Positions 1 through 7,445 of a stretch of DNA of 37,083 nucleotides are shown in pieces. Under the pieces are notes generated by a model. That model saw nothing but the letters and a program-made list of their open reading frames with translations, made no database searches and had not been told where the DNA came from. How positions within the stretch are numbered: position 1 is the first letter of the stretch; each line of letters begins with the position of its first letter. Origin of the DNA: Christensenella sp. UBA3792 (GTDB taxonomy: Bacteria > Bacillota > Clostridia > Christensenellales > CAG-138); assembly GCA_002369195.1 (NCBI GenBank), contig DFEW01000013.1:13895-50977 (forward strand). Reading direction: 5' to 3'. A program made the position numbers and the translations under genes.

Positions 1-837
1 GACCTGATCATCGACGATACGCCCGAAGCGGTCATCCTGTCCGCATTCGATCCGGTGCGCAGAGAGATCGCGCGCATCAGTCTCGAAAAGCTGATCATGG
101 ACGGACGCATCCATCCGGCGCGCATCGAGGAAATGGTCGAGAAGGCGCGCAAGGAAGTCGATCAGACGATCCGCGAAGCGGGCGAAGCTGCCGTCCTCGA
201 AGTCGGCGTGCATGGTCTGCATCACGAACTGATCCGGTATCTGGGCAGAATGAAGTACCGCACCAGCTACGGTCAGAACGTCCTGCGACACTCGATCGAG
301 GTCGCGCACCTCGCCGGCATCATGGCGGCGGAGATCGGCGCAAACGTTGCGCTCGCAAAGCGCGCGGGCCTGCTGCACGATATCGGCAAGTCGATCGACC
401 ATGAGGTCGAGGGCAGCCATGCGCAGATCGGCGCGGACCTTGCCAAGAAGTATCGCGAGAACAACGCGGTCATTCACTGCATCTTGGCGCACCACGGCGA
501 CGTCGATCCCAACTCGATCGAAGCGGTGCTCGTGCAGGCGGCGGACGCGATTTCGGCAGCCCGTCCCGGCGCGCGTCGTGAAACGCTCGAAGCGTACATC
601 AAGCGTCTTGAAAAGCTCGAGGAGATCGCCAACTCGTTCGACGGCGTCGACTATTCCTACGCGATTCAGGCGGGCCGCGAGGTTCGCATCATCGTCAAGC
701 CGGAGCGCGTCAGCGACACCGAGACGGTCATCATGGCGAAGGATATCGCAAAGCGCATCGAGAGCGAGCTCGAATATCCGGGCCAGATCAAGGTCAACGT
801 CATTCGCGAGACCCGCACGGTCGACTACGCAAAATAA
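1..837 (+). CDS. rny: Ribonuclease Y, C-terminal part (5' end outside window)
   Basis: The frame is open from base 1 and gives the last 278 residues of RNase Y, a membrane-anchored endoribonuclease that starts mRNA decay in Bacillota; the full protein is about 510-520 residues. The visible part begins at the end of the KH domain and runs into the HD domain. Metal-binding HD residues are visible: H97 (VLRHSIEV) and the HD pair at 126-127 (LLHDIGK), with a later Asp in VQAADAIS. The segment [17 protein letters not shown] is typical of the family. The N-terminal membrane helix and coiled coil lie upstream of the window. A GTG at 55 could be mistaken for a start, but family similarity continues upstream of it. 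A terminator follows at 845. Confidence 0.96.
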   Translation, partial: DLIIDDTPEAVILSAFDPVRREIARISLEKLIMDGRIHPARIEEMVEKARKEVDQTIREAGEAAVLEVGVHGLHHELIRYLGRMKYRTSYGQNVLRHSIEVAHLAGIMAAEIGANVALAKRAGLLHDIGKSIDHEVEGSHAQIGADLAKKYRENNAVIHCILAHHGDVDPNSIEAVLVQAADAISAARPGARRETLEAYIKRLEKLEEIANSFDGVDYSYAIQAGREVRIIVKPERVSDTETVIMAKDIAKRIESELEYPGQIKVNVIRETRTVDYAK

Positions 838-844
838 AGCGCAT

Positions 845-875
845 GGGGCAGAGCGATTCTGCCCCGTTCTTTTTG
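845..875 (+). terminator. Rho-independent terminator of rny
   Basis: An 8-bp perfect stem (GGGGCAGA / TCTGCCCC) with a 5-base loop is followed by GTTCTTTTTG. It lies 8 bases after the rny stop codon. Confidence 0.9.
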
Positions 876-899
876 TAATCAATAAAAGAGATTGTCAAT

Positions 900-1310
900 A
901 TGAAATACAGTGTCAAACTGCTCATCAAGTCAACGGCAGAGAGTGGAGAAGTCTCCATTGAGGAATCCATTCTGATGGTGGATGCAAACTCCTTTGACGA
1001 CGCATACGATAAAGTGGAGCACTATGTCGAGACGCGAGGTGTCTGCGATTCATATGTGAACATCTTCGGAAAGCGCGTGGATGTCGAAGTTGTTTCCTAT
1101 GCGGATTGCTTCCAGATCGACGAGGATGATGAGGTGACGGAGGTTTACTCATCCATTATGTGTCCCGATGCAAAACGAACCGAGGAGATGATCGTTGCGG
1201 TACACGAGACTTTCTCGACGATAGAAGAACGGGCCCCGTTCCGATACAAGGAGTTCGAGAATCTGAGCGTTGAAGAACTGGAAGAACTGTTGAGAAAGGC
1301 AAAGGAATGA
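900..1310 (+). CDS. DUF4288-like small protein
   Basis: A soluble 136-residue acidic protein without signal peptide or membrane segment. Its start (MKYSVKLLIKS), the EESI...A.SFDDAYDKVEHYV stretch and the later VYSSIM segment resemble DUF4288 proteins, whose function is unknown; I make this match from memory and with moderate confidence. The C-terminal part (LSVEELEELLRKAKE) is probably helical. Only a weak ribosome binding site (AAAGAG) precedes the ATG. The stop overlaps the next start as ATGA, so it is probably translationally coupled to the dipeptidase. No catalytic motif was seen. Confidence 0.75.
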   Translation: MKYSVKLLIKSTAESGEVSIEESILMVDANSFDDAYDKVEHYVETRGVCDSYVNIFGKRVDVEVVSYADCFQIDEDDEVTEVYSSIMCPDAKRTEEMIVAVHETFSTIEERAPFRYKEFENLSVEELEELLRKAKE

Positions 1311-2233
1311 AGTTTTACACAGCGGATGCGCATTGCGACTTTTTGTTCGGCGCAATGGAATACGGCTGGGACATCGGCACGCAGAAGCGCGACCAGACGA
1401 TCACTCTGGAGAACCTTCAAAAGGGCGGCACTGCGATCCAGTTTCTGGCGGCGTGGAGCGATCTGAAGCTTCGCGTTCCGCCGCTTGAGCAGGTGCTGAT
1501 CATGATCGACCGCTATCATGCGATACAGGAGCGCAATCCGGCGTTTGTGCCGCTCACAAAGGACTTTGACCCGCGATCGGGAAAGATCGCCACGGTGCTG
1601 ACCGTGGAGGGGGCGGAGTGCCTCGGCGCATCGCCGTCGATCCTGCGCGATCTGTACCGGCTCGGCGTGCGCGCCATGACCTTTACGTGGAACTCGGACA
1701 ACGAGCTTGCGGGCGCCGCGGAGGGCAAGCGCAAGCGCGGACTGAGCGAAGCGGGGCGCGAGATCCTCAAAGAAATGAACCGGCTCGGAATCGCGTTCGA
1801 CGTATCGCACCTCTCGGACGCGGGCGTCGAGGATGCGCTGCGGCTGTCCGAACAGCCGATCTTCGCGTCGCATTCCAACTGCCGCGCGCTGATGAATGCG
1901 CCGCGCTGTCTGGAGGATGATTACATCCGCGAGATCGCGAAGCGCGGCGGCGTGGTCGGCATCAATTTCTACGGACCGCAGCTATGCAAGTCCGGCAGCG
2001 CCTCGATCGCGGACATCGTGAAGCACATCTGCCGCGTCGTCACGCTGGGCGGCATCGGCGCGGTCTGCATCGGCTCGGACTTCGACGGCATGCAGCGCTA
2101 TCCGAAGGACCTCAAGAACCCGTCCGACCTGCCTGCGCTCCATCAGGCGCTGCTTGCGGAGGGCTTTACGCCCGCCGAGGTCGAGCACATTGCCTACCAG
2201 AACCTGCATGACTATATCGTGCAGTTTCTCTGA
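1307..2233 (+). CDS. Membrane dipeptidase-like protein, peptidase family M19
   Basis: A 308-residue zinc-dependent dipeptidase of the renal dipeptidase family, which cleaves a wide range of dipeptides, including some with a D-residue on the C-terminal side. The binuclear zinc ligands are in place: H9 and D11 (DAHCD), the bridging Glu at 101 (TVEGAE), H168 (DVSHLSD), H189 (FASHSN) and D258 (IGSDFDG). Length is close to the usual 300-330 of the bacterial short form. There is no signal peptide, so the enzyme is probably cytoplasmic. It overlaps the DUF4288-like gene by four bases. A tRNA promoter starts 15 bases after the stop, and no terminator is seen between. Confidence 0.93.
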   Translation: MKFYTADAHCDFLFGAMEYGWDIGTQKRDQTITLENLQKGGTAIQFLAAWSDLKLRVPPLEQVLIMIDRYHAIQERNPAFVPLTKDFDPRSGKIATVLTVEGAECLGASPSILRDLYRLGVRAMTFTWNSDNELAGAAEGKRKRGLSEAGREILKEMNRLGIAFDVSHLSDAGVEDALRLSEQPIFASHSNCRALMNAPRCLEDDYIREIAKRGGVVGINFYGPQLCKSGSASIADIVKHICRVVTLGGIGAVCIGSDFDGMQRYPKDLKNPSDLPALHQALLAEGFTPAEVEHIAYQNLHDYIVQFL

Positions 2234-2248
2234 TGCGCGAAAAAGTGC

Positions 2249-2277
2249 TTGCATTTTGCGCGCGGCTGTGGTATCAT
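2249..2277 (+). promoter_or_regulatory. Sigma-A promoter of tRNA-Trp
   Basis: TTGCAT (2249-2254), 17-bp spacer, TATCAT (2272-2277), preceded by TGG as an extended -10 element. The predicted start is about 25 bases before the tRNA. Confidence 0.8.
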
Positions 2278-2309
2278 AGCGCTTGCGAGTGAAAAAGCGC
2301 ATCACCTTT

Positions 2310-2383
2310 AGGGGCATGATGTAATGGTAACATAGCGGTCTCCAAAACCGTTCTTGAGGGTTCGAGTCCTTCTGCCCCTGCCA
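2310..2383 (+). tRNA. tRNA-Trp (anticodon CCA)
   Basis: A full cloverleaf folds by eye. The acceptor stem is AGGGGCA / TGCCCCT and the D stem is ATGT / ACAT. The anticodon stem GCGGT / ACCGT encloses the loop CTCCAAA with anticodon CCA at 2342-2344. The T stem GAGGG / CCTTC encloses TTCGAGT. The discriminator is G, as expected for tRNA-Trp, and the CCA end is encoded. Confidence 0.95.
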
Positions 2384-2385
2384 GA

Positions 2386-2421
2386 AAAGCACTTTTGTCT
2401 ATCAGACAAAGGTGCTTTTTT
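2386..2421 (+). terminator. Terminator after tRNA-Trp
   Basis: AGCACTTTTGTCT pairs with AGACAAAGGTGCT (13 bp, one wobble) around the loop ATC, followed by TTTTT. It starts a few bases after the CCA end. Confidence 0.9.
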
Positions 2422-2424
2422 CAA

Positions 2425-2600
2425 CGATGTGTTCCGCTGCGCGGAACATGATGTTTGCTTCGCAAGAGATGTGCACTTCGTGCGTGATGTTTGCCTTCGG
2501 CAAGTGAAAAGCGGAACACATCACATCACTTTGCGGCCAAGCCGCAAAACATCACTATGCCGCAAGGCATAGCATCACTTGCACCGTTCGGCGCAAACAT
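2425..2600. repeat. Array of seven short hairpins separated by GATGT-type units
   Basis: This is most of the 350-base gene-free stretch 2384-2733. Seven perfect or near-perfect hairpins follow one another: 2431-2447, 2455-2465, 2473-2483, 2491-2503, 2530-2548, 2555-2572 and 2579-2596. Several have a TTC loop and one has a GCAA loop. The first four are spaced by (A/G)(T/A)GATGT and the last three by ACATCAC, its reverse complement, so the array inverts near 2510. In addition 2426-2437 (GATGTGTTCCGC) is perfectly complementary to 2511-2522, so a large outer stem can enclose hairpins 2-4. No plausible coding frame is seen. The unit arrangement looks like a dispersed palindromic repeat family of the host. 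Confidence 0.8.
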
Positions 2601-2680
2601 CGCGTCATTGCGAGTGAAACGGGCGGCATCCTTTCGGAGCGACGTAGAGAAACATCATTACACGCTTCGCGCCGACACCA

Positions 2681-2709
2681 TTGATTCCCCGTCGAAAACA
2701 TGGTAAACT
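2681..2709 (+). promoter_or_regulatory. Sigma-A promoter of the TmrB-like gene
   Basis: TTGATT (2681-2686), 17-bp spacer, TAAACT (2704-2709) with TGG directly before it. It lies 25 bases upstream of the short leader ORF. Confidence 0.75.
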
Positions 2710-2733
2710 AAATAAAAACACGGAGGTGCTGCC

Positions 2734-2760
2734 ATGAAACACAGGGAGGGAATTTCATGA
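2734..2760 (+). CDS. Possible 8-residue leader peptide upstream of the TmrB-like gene
   Basis: ATG at 2734 opens a frame of eight codons (MKHREGIS) and stops at TGA 2758-2760, overlapping the start of the next gene as ATGA. It has the better ribosome binding site of the pair, CGGAGG at 2721-2726 with a 7-base gap. It also contains within it the GGGAGGG used by the downstream gene. It therefore looks like a translated leader that couples or gates translation of the P-loop protein. This is an inference from layout; the peptide itself has no recognisable function. Confidence 0.5.
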   Translation: MKHREGIS

Positions 2761-3287
2761 TCATATGGATCAGCGGTCCTTACGGCGTCGGCAAATCGAC
2801 GCTCGCACAGTTCATGGCGGAAAGAATGCCGGACACCCTGGTTTTCGACGCGGAGGAAGTGGGCAACGCGGTGCGAGGAAACTACCCCGACTGTCCGAAG
2901 GGATTCATCTTTGAGGACTATCCGCTTTGGGGCGAGTTCTGCTGTAAGCTTTTGAAGGACATCCACGAAACCTATCGGAAAAACATTCTCGTTCCGATGA
3001 CGCTGGTTCGCAGGGAGTCCTACCGAATCATCCGAAAGCTCAGACGCGCCGGAATCCGAACGGAGCTTGTGATTCTGGAAGCTTCGCATCAGACCGTGCA
3101 CGACAGAATTCTTTCAAGGGGCGAGGAAGAGGGATGCTGGTGCATGGAGAACATCGAACTGTCGCGTGCCGGCGCACACGCGTTTGCGGGGCTGCATATC
3201 GAGACGGACGGTCGAACCGTGGAGGAGCTGTACCGGACCGTCTGCGCGCGCTGCAAGCTACCCGCCGAACGGATGTGCGAGCAGTGA
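2757..3287 (+). CDS. TmrB-like P-loop nucleotide-binding protein
   Basis: A 176-residue P-loop protein. The Walker A motif is at residues 7-15 (GPYGVGKST). The pattern that follows resembles Bacillus subtilis TmrB, the tunicamycin resistance protein: the opening MIIWI, a DAEEVG stretch near residue 35, EDYPLW near 53, and LVPMTLV near 80. TmrB is a membrane-associated ATP-binding protein thought to bind tunicamycin; I do not claim the same substrate here. Length is close to TmrB (197). A strong ribosome binding site (GGGAGGG) lies 7 bases upstream. The gene stands alone between its own promoter (2681) and terminator (3301). Confidence 0.85.
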   Translation: MIIWISGPYGVGKSTLAQFMAERMPDTLVFDAEEVGNAVRGNYPDCPKGFIFEDYPLWGEFCCKLLKDIHETYRKNILVPMTLVRRESYRIIRKLRRAGIRTELVILEASHQTVHDRILSRGEEEGCWCMENIELSRAGAHAFAGLHIETDGRTVEELYRTVCARCKLPAERMCEQ

Positions 3288-3300
3288 TATGGGAAGGAAC

Positions 3301-3330
3301 GCCTTTCGTCTGCCGATGGAAGGCATTTTT
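3301..3330 (+). terminator. Terminator of the TmrB-like gene
   Basis: GCCTTTCGTC pairs with GATGGAAGGC (10 bp, two wobbles) around the loop TGCC, then ATTTTTG. Confidence 0.8.
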
Positions 3331-3394
3331 GATGCGCAGAGGGACGGATCGACTCGCCGTGAGCGCGTGTGACGCCTGAAAACGCAGATAATCA

Positions 3395-3423
3395 TTGATT
3401 TTTGCGGCGGGTTTTGGTATGAT
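3395..3423 (+). promoter_or_regulatory. Sigma-A promoter of the lipoprotein/lipase pair
   Basis: TTGATT (3395-3400), 17-bp spacer, TATGAT (3418-3423), with TGG before the -10 box. The ribosome binding site AACGGAGG and the ATG at 3451 follow. Confidence 0.85.
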
Positions 3424-3450
3424 GCGAGAAAAGAAAAACGGAGGCGACGC

Positions 3451-3978
3451 ATGAAGAAACTGTTTGCGATGACCCTGTGCCTGATGATGGGCGTTTCGCT
3501 GTTCGGCTGCAAGGAAGAGACGGACGATCCGAGCGTCAACAAAACGTATCGGATCCCGAAAAACGGCGTCTGCGTCGTCGGAACGGACATCGACGCGGAG
3601 GATATCACGGAGTTCTACTACACGGTTGACGCGCCGCTGGCGGTGTCGTTCTATCAGCGCTACCGCTTCTATACGGAGGACGGAAAGCATCTGTTCTTCC
3701 ACGAAACCCGCGAGGGCGGTTCATGGCCGATGGATGAAAGCTATACCACCAAGAGCGGCACGGTCGAGCTGTCCGAACAGGACTGGAACGCGTTCTTTGA
3801 GATCCTGAAGAACGGCACCGTTCGGGCAAGGGAAGAGGATTTGAGCACCGGCGGCAGCGGTCCGTGGCTGTACCTGTACTGGAAGGGCGATCAGGGCAAG
3901 TATCAGGAATTCACGTTCGCGGACTACGGTTCGCGGCTGTCGTTCGAGGCATTCTGTGAGACGCTTGCGGATCGGTAA
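3451..3978 (+). CDS. Small lipoprotein of unknown function
   Basis: A 175-residue protein with a lipoprotein signal peptide: basic KK at 2-3, hydrophobic stretch 4-17, and a lipobox SLFGC with the lipidated Cys at 20. The mature part is short, rich in aromatic and acidic residues, and contains no motif I recognise. It ends with a compact domain (WLYLYWKGDQGKYQEFTFAD). A good ribosome binding site (CGGAGG) and a strong promoter precede it. The lipase-like gene follows after 32 bases with no terminator, so the two are probably cotranscribed. Confidence 0.85.
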   Translation: MKKLFAMTLCLMMGVSLFGCKEETDDPSVNKTYRIPKNGVCVVGTDIDAEDITEFYYTVDAPLAVSFYQRYRFYTEDGKHLFFHETREGGSWPMDESYTTKSGTVELSEQDWNAFFEILKNGTVRAREEDLSTGGSGPWLYLYWKGDQGKYQEFTFADYGSRLSFEAFCETLADR

Positions 3979-4010
3979 TGAACCCGGAACCAACGGCGTG
4001 AGGGACGAAT

Positions 4011-4814
4011 ATGGCATATCAACGGCTGCCGTACGAGGAATACTTCATCAATACAAGCGAGGATTATACGCACACCGGCAGGGTGACCTATCCGGTGCAT
4101 TACGTCGCGGTCAAGTACAACACGACGAAGCTCTGGAAGTGGCTCGGCATCTCGCACGAGGTCAATTACGAGATTCACTACGAGCCGGAGCGCGACGTGA
4201 TTCAGATGCACTTTCAGCGCACGCTTGACGCGATCGACTGGTTTGCGAACATCTTTGAATTCGCGAGCCGCTACTACCGCGCGATCGAGTTCGAGGGCGA
4301 ACGCCTGCAGCTGCGCGTGCATCACGGCTGGGGCGACATGTACCTCGCGATCAAGCATGAGGTGCGCGAGAAGTGGCAGCAGCTCAAAGAGGCGCATCCG
4401 GACGCGGAGACGGAGATTCTCGGCTGGTCGCTCGGATCGGGAATCGCGTGCCTGTGCTGTCAGGACCTCAACTATAACTTCGGCGTCAAGCCGTACCTCT
4501 ATACCTTCGGCAGCGTGCGCCCGTTCAAGTGCACGCCGCTCAACAAGGATCGGATGCACCGCTATCTTGCATCGCTCTGTACCGACTGCGAGAACTTCGC
4601 GGATGTCAACGATCTCATTACCTACATGCCGCCGTTCCGCGGGTTCACGATGATTCGCCGCGTCAACGTCGGCACGGATCAGAAGCGCTCGTTCTTCCGG
4701 CTGCTGCACCCGCTGCGCTACCATGTGCATTACGATCGGGCGGAGCTGTACGCGCCGCTCGTCGACAAGGAGTCGGTCAGCGAACCGGTCGGGCAGAAGA
4801 GCGAAACACGGTAG
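4011..4814 (+). CDS. Class-3 lipase-like alpha/beta hydrolase
   Basis: A 267-residue protein resembling lipase class 3. The nucleophile elbow is GWSLGSG with Ser140; most of this family has GHSLGG, so the His before the Ser is Trp here. A candidate catalytic Asp is D201 in VNDLITYMPP, matching the family's ND..P..PP pattern. The candidate His is H238 or H240 near the C-terminal RYHVHYD. There is no signal peptide, so the protein seems cytoplasmic. The expected reaction is hydrolysis of an acyl ester, substrate unknown. It is the second gene after the lipoprotein, with ribosome binding site GAGGG. The acyl-ligase operon promoter begins in its stop codon, so a link to the next operon (releasing fatty acids for it) is possible but unproven. 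Confidence 0.82.
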   Translation: MAYQRLPYEEYFINTSEDYTHTGRVTYPVHYVAVKYNTTKLWKWLGISHEVNYEIHYEPERDVIQMHFQRTLDAIDWFANIFEFASRYYRAIEFEGERLQLRVHHGWGDMYLAIKHEVREKWQQLKEAHPDAETEILGWSLGSGIACLCCQDLNYNFGVKPYLYTFGSVRPFKCTPLNKDRMHRYLASLCTDCENFADVNDLITYMPPFRGFTMIRRVNVGTDQKRSFFRLLHPLRYHVHYDRAELYAPLVDKESVSEPVGQKSETR

Positions 4815-4840
4815 ACAAATCGTTCGATTTATTGTATAAT
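4812..4840 (+). promoter_or_regulatory. Sigma-A promoter of the acyl-ligase/LRAT operon
   Basis: TAGACA (4812-4817), 17-bp spacer, and a consensus TATAAT (4835-4840). The -35 box begins in the stop codon of the lipase-like gene. The leader to the ATG at 4892 is about 45 bases. Confidence 0.85.
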
Positions 4841-4891
4841 ACAACTTCGTAGCGGTATACGCATAAGAGTAACGGTTGATTTGAGGCAGAC

Positions 4892-6811
4892 ATGAAAGCA
4901 AAGCATCTCGGCGAATTCGATTCGGTCGACGCGTTCGTCCGGCACAAGCTGGACGTATTCCGCGCAACCGATCACAGCATGGGCGCCCTGTTCGAGATGA
5001 TGTACTCGGAACGCGGGAACATCATGATCGAGCGTACCGACGGCTACGCGATAGAGAAGCGCACCTATGCGCAATGCAGACAGGATGCGATCGATCTGTC
5101 CGAGCGCCTGCACGCGTGCCTGAACGGCGTCGCGCGCAACGCGATCGTCGGGCTTTGCATGGACAATTCCGCGGAATGGATCGCGCTTTTTTGGGCGATC
5201 CTGCGCAGCGGGTTCCGTCCGCTTCTGATGAATATCCGCCTCGACGACGGCGTGCTCAACGAGATTCTTGAGACCTACGACGTCGCCTGCGTGATCAGCG
5301 ACGGACGGACATTCGCGGTGCGCACGCTCCGGTTCGGGGAACTGACCGCACAAGCGGGCGAACCGTTCGACCCGCAGTTTGCCGACGAGGTGCTTTTGAT
5401 GACCTCCGGCACGAGCGAGCACGTCAAACTGTGCGCCTACACGGGCGAGCAGTTCTTCCGTCAGATCGAGAACAGCGCCGAGATCATCCGCGTGTCCAAG
5501 CGCATGCAGGAGCATTACGAGGGCGAGCTCAAGCATCTGACGTTTCTGCCGTTCTATCACATCTTCGGACTGACGGCGGTGTACGTGTGGTTCGCGTTCT
5601 TCTCGCGCACGTTCGTGCTCCTGAAGGATTTCAGCCCGAACACGCTTCTGAACACGGTGCGCAAGCACAAGGTGACGCATATCTTTGCGATCCCGCTGCT
5701 TTGGGAACGCATCTACGAGACCGCGACGGCGGAGATCGAAAAGCGCGGCGAAAAGACCGCGAAGAAGTTTGATAAGGGCATGCGGATCATGGATCGCATC
5801 GGCGACGTGCCGCTGCTCGGAAACCTGTTCTCGAAGCTCGCATTTCGCGAGGTGCGCGAGGGCATCTTCGGCGAAAGCCCGCGGTTCTGCATCTCCGGCG
5901 GCAGCCGCATCTCGCCGGAAGCGCTGCGCTTTTTCAACCACATCGGGTACCGGCTTGCGAATGGCTACGGCATGAGCGAGATCGGCATCGTGTCGGTCGA
6001 ACTGTCCGACAGTCGCAAAAAGCTGTGCGACGGCGCGGTAGGCAAACCGATTTCCGGCATGGAATGCCGCGTTGGGGACGACGGGGAACTCGAGGTGCGC
6101 GGCGCGAGCATGGCGAGCGCGATTTATCTGGACGGCAAGCGGCACGCCTACGACGGCTCGTGGTTTTCGACGCACGACCTTGCGCGGATCGAGGACGGAC
6201 GGCTGTTCATTCTCGGACGCGCGGACGATCTCATCGTGTGCGAAAACGGCGAGAACCTCAATCCGGATCAGGTCGAATGCCGCATCCGCCTGTCCAATCA
6301 CCGCCCGATCTGCCTGCTGACGGCAAACGGCGAGCCGACGCTCGTCGTCGAGCTTTCCGAGTACGCGAACGCCGCGACGGCGAACGCGATCCGCGACCAG
6401 GCGCGCGAGCAGCTCAAAAACCTGCGCCTGGACGGTTCGGTGCGCCGCATCGTGCTGACCAAGACGCCGCTGATGAGCGGACAGGAATTCAAGGTCAGCC
6501 GTGCGCGTGTGCGGCGCGCGCTCGAAACCGGCGCGATCGTGCCGTACACCTTCGATGCGGCGGGTACGGAGAGCGAGGACGCTGCGCTGGTCGCACGTGT
6601 TACGAAGCACTTTGCCGACGCGCTGCGCCGCGATCCGGCTTCGATCGAACCGAACGCGCACTTCTTTTACGACCTCGGCGGCACGAGTCTCGACTATTTC
6701 GCGATGATCTCGGCGATTCAGGGCGAGTTCAACGTCGGGTTCCCGACGGATGCGGGCGGCAGTCTTTCGACGGTCAACGAGTTTTGCCGCTTCATCCGCG
6801 AGCAGGGGTGA
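4892..6811 (+). CDS. Adenylate-forming acyl ligase fused to an acyl carrier domain
   Basis: A 639-residue ANL-superfamily enzyme expected to activate a carboxylic acid as acyl-AMP. Motifs in order: a P-loop-like segment near residue 170 (LMTSGTSEHVKL), divergent from the usual SGTTGxPKG but keeping the Lys; NGYGMSE near 355; the GRADDLIV...GENLNPDQVE block near 445; and a C-terminal catalytic Lys candidate in SGQEFKVSR near 535. From about 565 to the end is a carrier domain with a phosphopantetheine site, DLGGTSLDY (Ser599). The architecture suggests acyl groups are loaded on its own carrier arm rather than released as acyl-CoA; this is inference. It is first in a tightly packed six-gene operon; the next ATG is 4 bases after its stop. 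It has no condensation or thioesterase domain, so it is not a normal NRPS module. Confidence 0.92.
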   Translation: MKAKHLGEFDSVDAFVRHKLDVFRATDHSMGALFEMMYSERGNIMIERTDGYAIEKRTYAQCRQDAIDLSERLHACLNGVARNAIVGLCMDNSAEWIALFWAILRSGFRPLLMNIRLDDGVLNEILETYDVACVISDGRTFAVRTLRFGELTAQAGEPFDPQFADEVLLMTSGTSEHVKLCAYTGEQFFRQIENSAEIIRVSKRMQEHYEGELKHLTFLPFYHIFGLTAVYVWFAFFSRTFVLLKDFSPNTLLNTVRKHKVTHIFAIPLLWERIYETATAEIEKRGEKTAKKFDKGMRIMDRIGDVPLLGNLFSKLAFREVREGIFGESPRFCISGGSRISPEALRFFNHIGYRLANGYGMSEIGIVSVELSDSRKKLCDGAVGKPISGMECRVGDDGELEVRGASMASAIYLDGKRHAYDGSWFSTHDLARIEDGRLFILGRADDLIVCENGENLNPDQVECRIRLSNHRPICLLTANGEPTLVVELSEYANAATANAIRDQAREQLKNLRLDGSVRRIVLTKTPLMSGQEFKVSRARVRRALETGAIVPYTFDAAGTESEDAALVARVTKHFADALRRDPASIEPNAHFFYDLGGTSLDYFAMISAIQGEFNVGFPTDAGGSLSTVNEFCRFIREQG

Positions 6812-6815
6812 GCCG

Positions 6816-7445
6816 ATGAGAGCGTTTATCGCATTTGTCAAGATCACCGGCTGGCCGGTGCAGTGGCTGTGCTTCCGCACAAAGGTGAGCTATCGGGACC
6901 GCAAGGTGCAGTCGCGCCGCATTCACGGTCCGGCGATCATCGTGTCGAATCACACTGCGGTGTACGACTATGCCGTGCTGCTGTTCGTATTCTTCTGGCG
7001 CACGCTCCGCACGCAGATGGCGGAGGTGCTGTTCGAAAATGGGTTGTTGGGTCGGTTTCTGACGTGCATGGGCGGCATTCGCGTCGACCGCAATTCGCAC
7101 AACATGGGCTTCGTCGAACAATCCGTGCGGATTCTTGAGCGGGGCGGCGTGCTGTGCGTGTTTCCCGAAGCGCGTCTTGCGCGGGAGGGTGAGAGCCGAC
7201 CGCTGCCGTTTCAGACCAGTCCGTTCTATATCGCGCTGGAAAGCGGTGCGCCGATCATTCCGGTGTATACGAACGGCTGCTATTTTCAAAAGAAGCGCGC
7301 CCGCGTGCGCATTGGAACGCCGATCGACGCGCGTTCGCTGTGGCATGCGGACGAGGATGAAAAAACAAATTTGGAGCGCATCACCGAAACCGTGCGGCAG
7401 ACGGTGATCGAGCTGGGGAAGGAACTTGAACGGGAACAAGCGTAA
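6816..7445 (+). CDS. PlsC-type lysophospholipid acyltransferase (first of two)
   Basis: A 209-residue acyltransferase of the 1-acylglycerol-3-phosphate acyltransferase family. The catalytic HX4D box is NHTAVYD (H46, D51). The acceptor-binding block VFPEAR follows about 75 residues later, and IIPVYTNG matches the fourth block. The start at 6816 is chosen because AGGGGTGAG lies just upstream and the frame before it has no similarity. An N-terminal hydrophobic region (IAFVKITGWPVQWLCF) may bind the membrane. It overlaps the next gene by 20 bases. The likely acyl donor in this operon is an acyl-ACP or acyl-CoA made by the neighbouring ligases. Confidence 0.92.
   Translation: MRAFIAFVKITGWPVQWLCFRTKVSYRDRKVQSRRIHGPAIIVSNHTAVYDYAVLLFVFFWRTLRTQMAEVLFENGLLGRFLTCMGGIRVDRNSHNMGFVEQSVRILERGGVLCVFPEARLAREGESRPLPFQTSPFYIALESGAPIIPVYTNGCYFQKKRARVRIGTPIDARSLWHADEDEKTNLERITETVRQTVIELGKELEREQA

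Noticed and set aside
2425..2600. CRISPR array
   Set aside because: The repeated GATGT units are only about 7 bases and invert halfway, the segments between them are self-complementary hairpins of varying length, and no cas genes are near.
2460..2710. Short coding frames across the hairpin array
   Set aside because: They have no ribosome binding site and translate the hairpins and spacers into low-information sequence.
3331..3394. Extra small gene between the TmrB-like gene and the lipoprotein
   Set aside because: Open frames here have no ribosome binding site, and the space is taken by the terminator (3301-3330) and promoter (3395-3423).
4829..6880. Long minus-strand open frame opposite the first acyl ligase
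   Set aside because: It is Arg/Ala/Val-rich, lacks any motif, and is explained by GC-rich third codon positions of the real gene.
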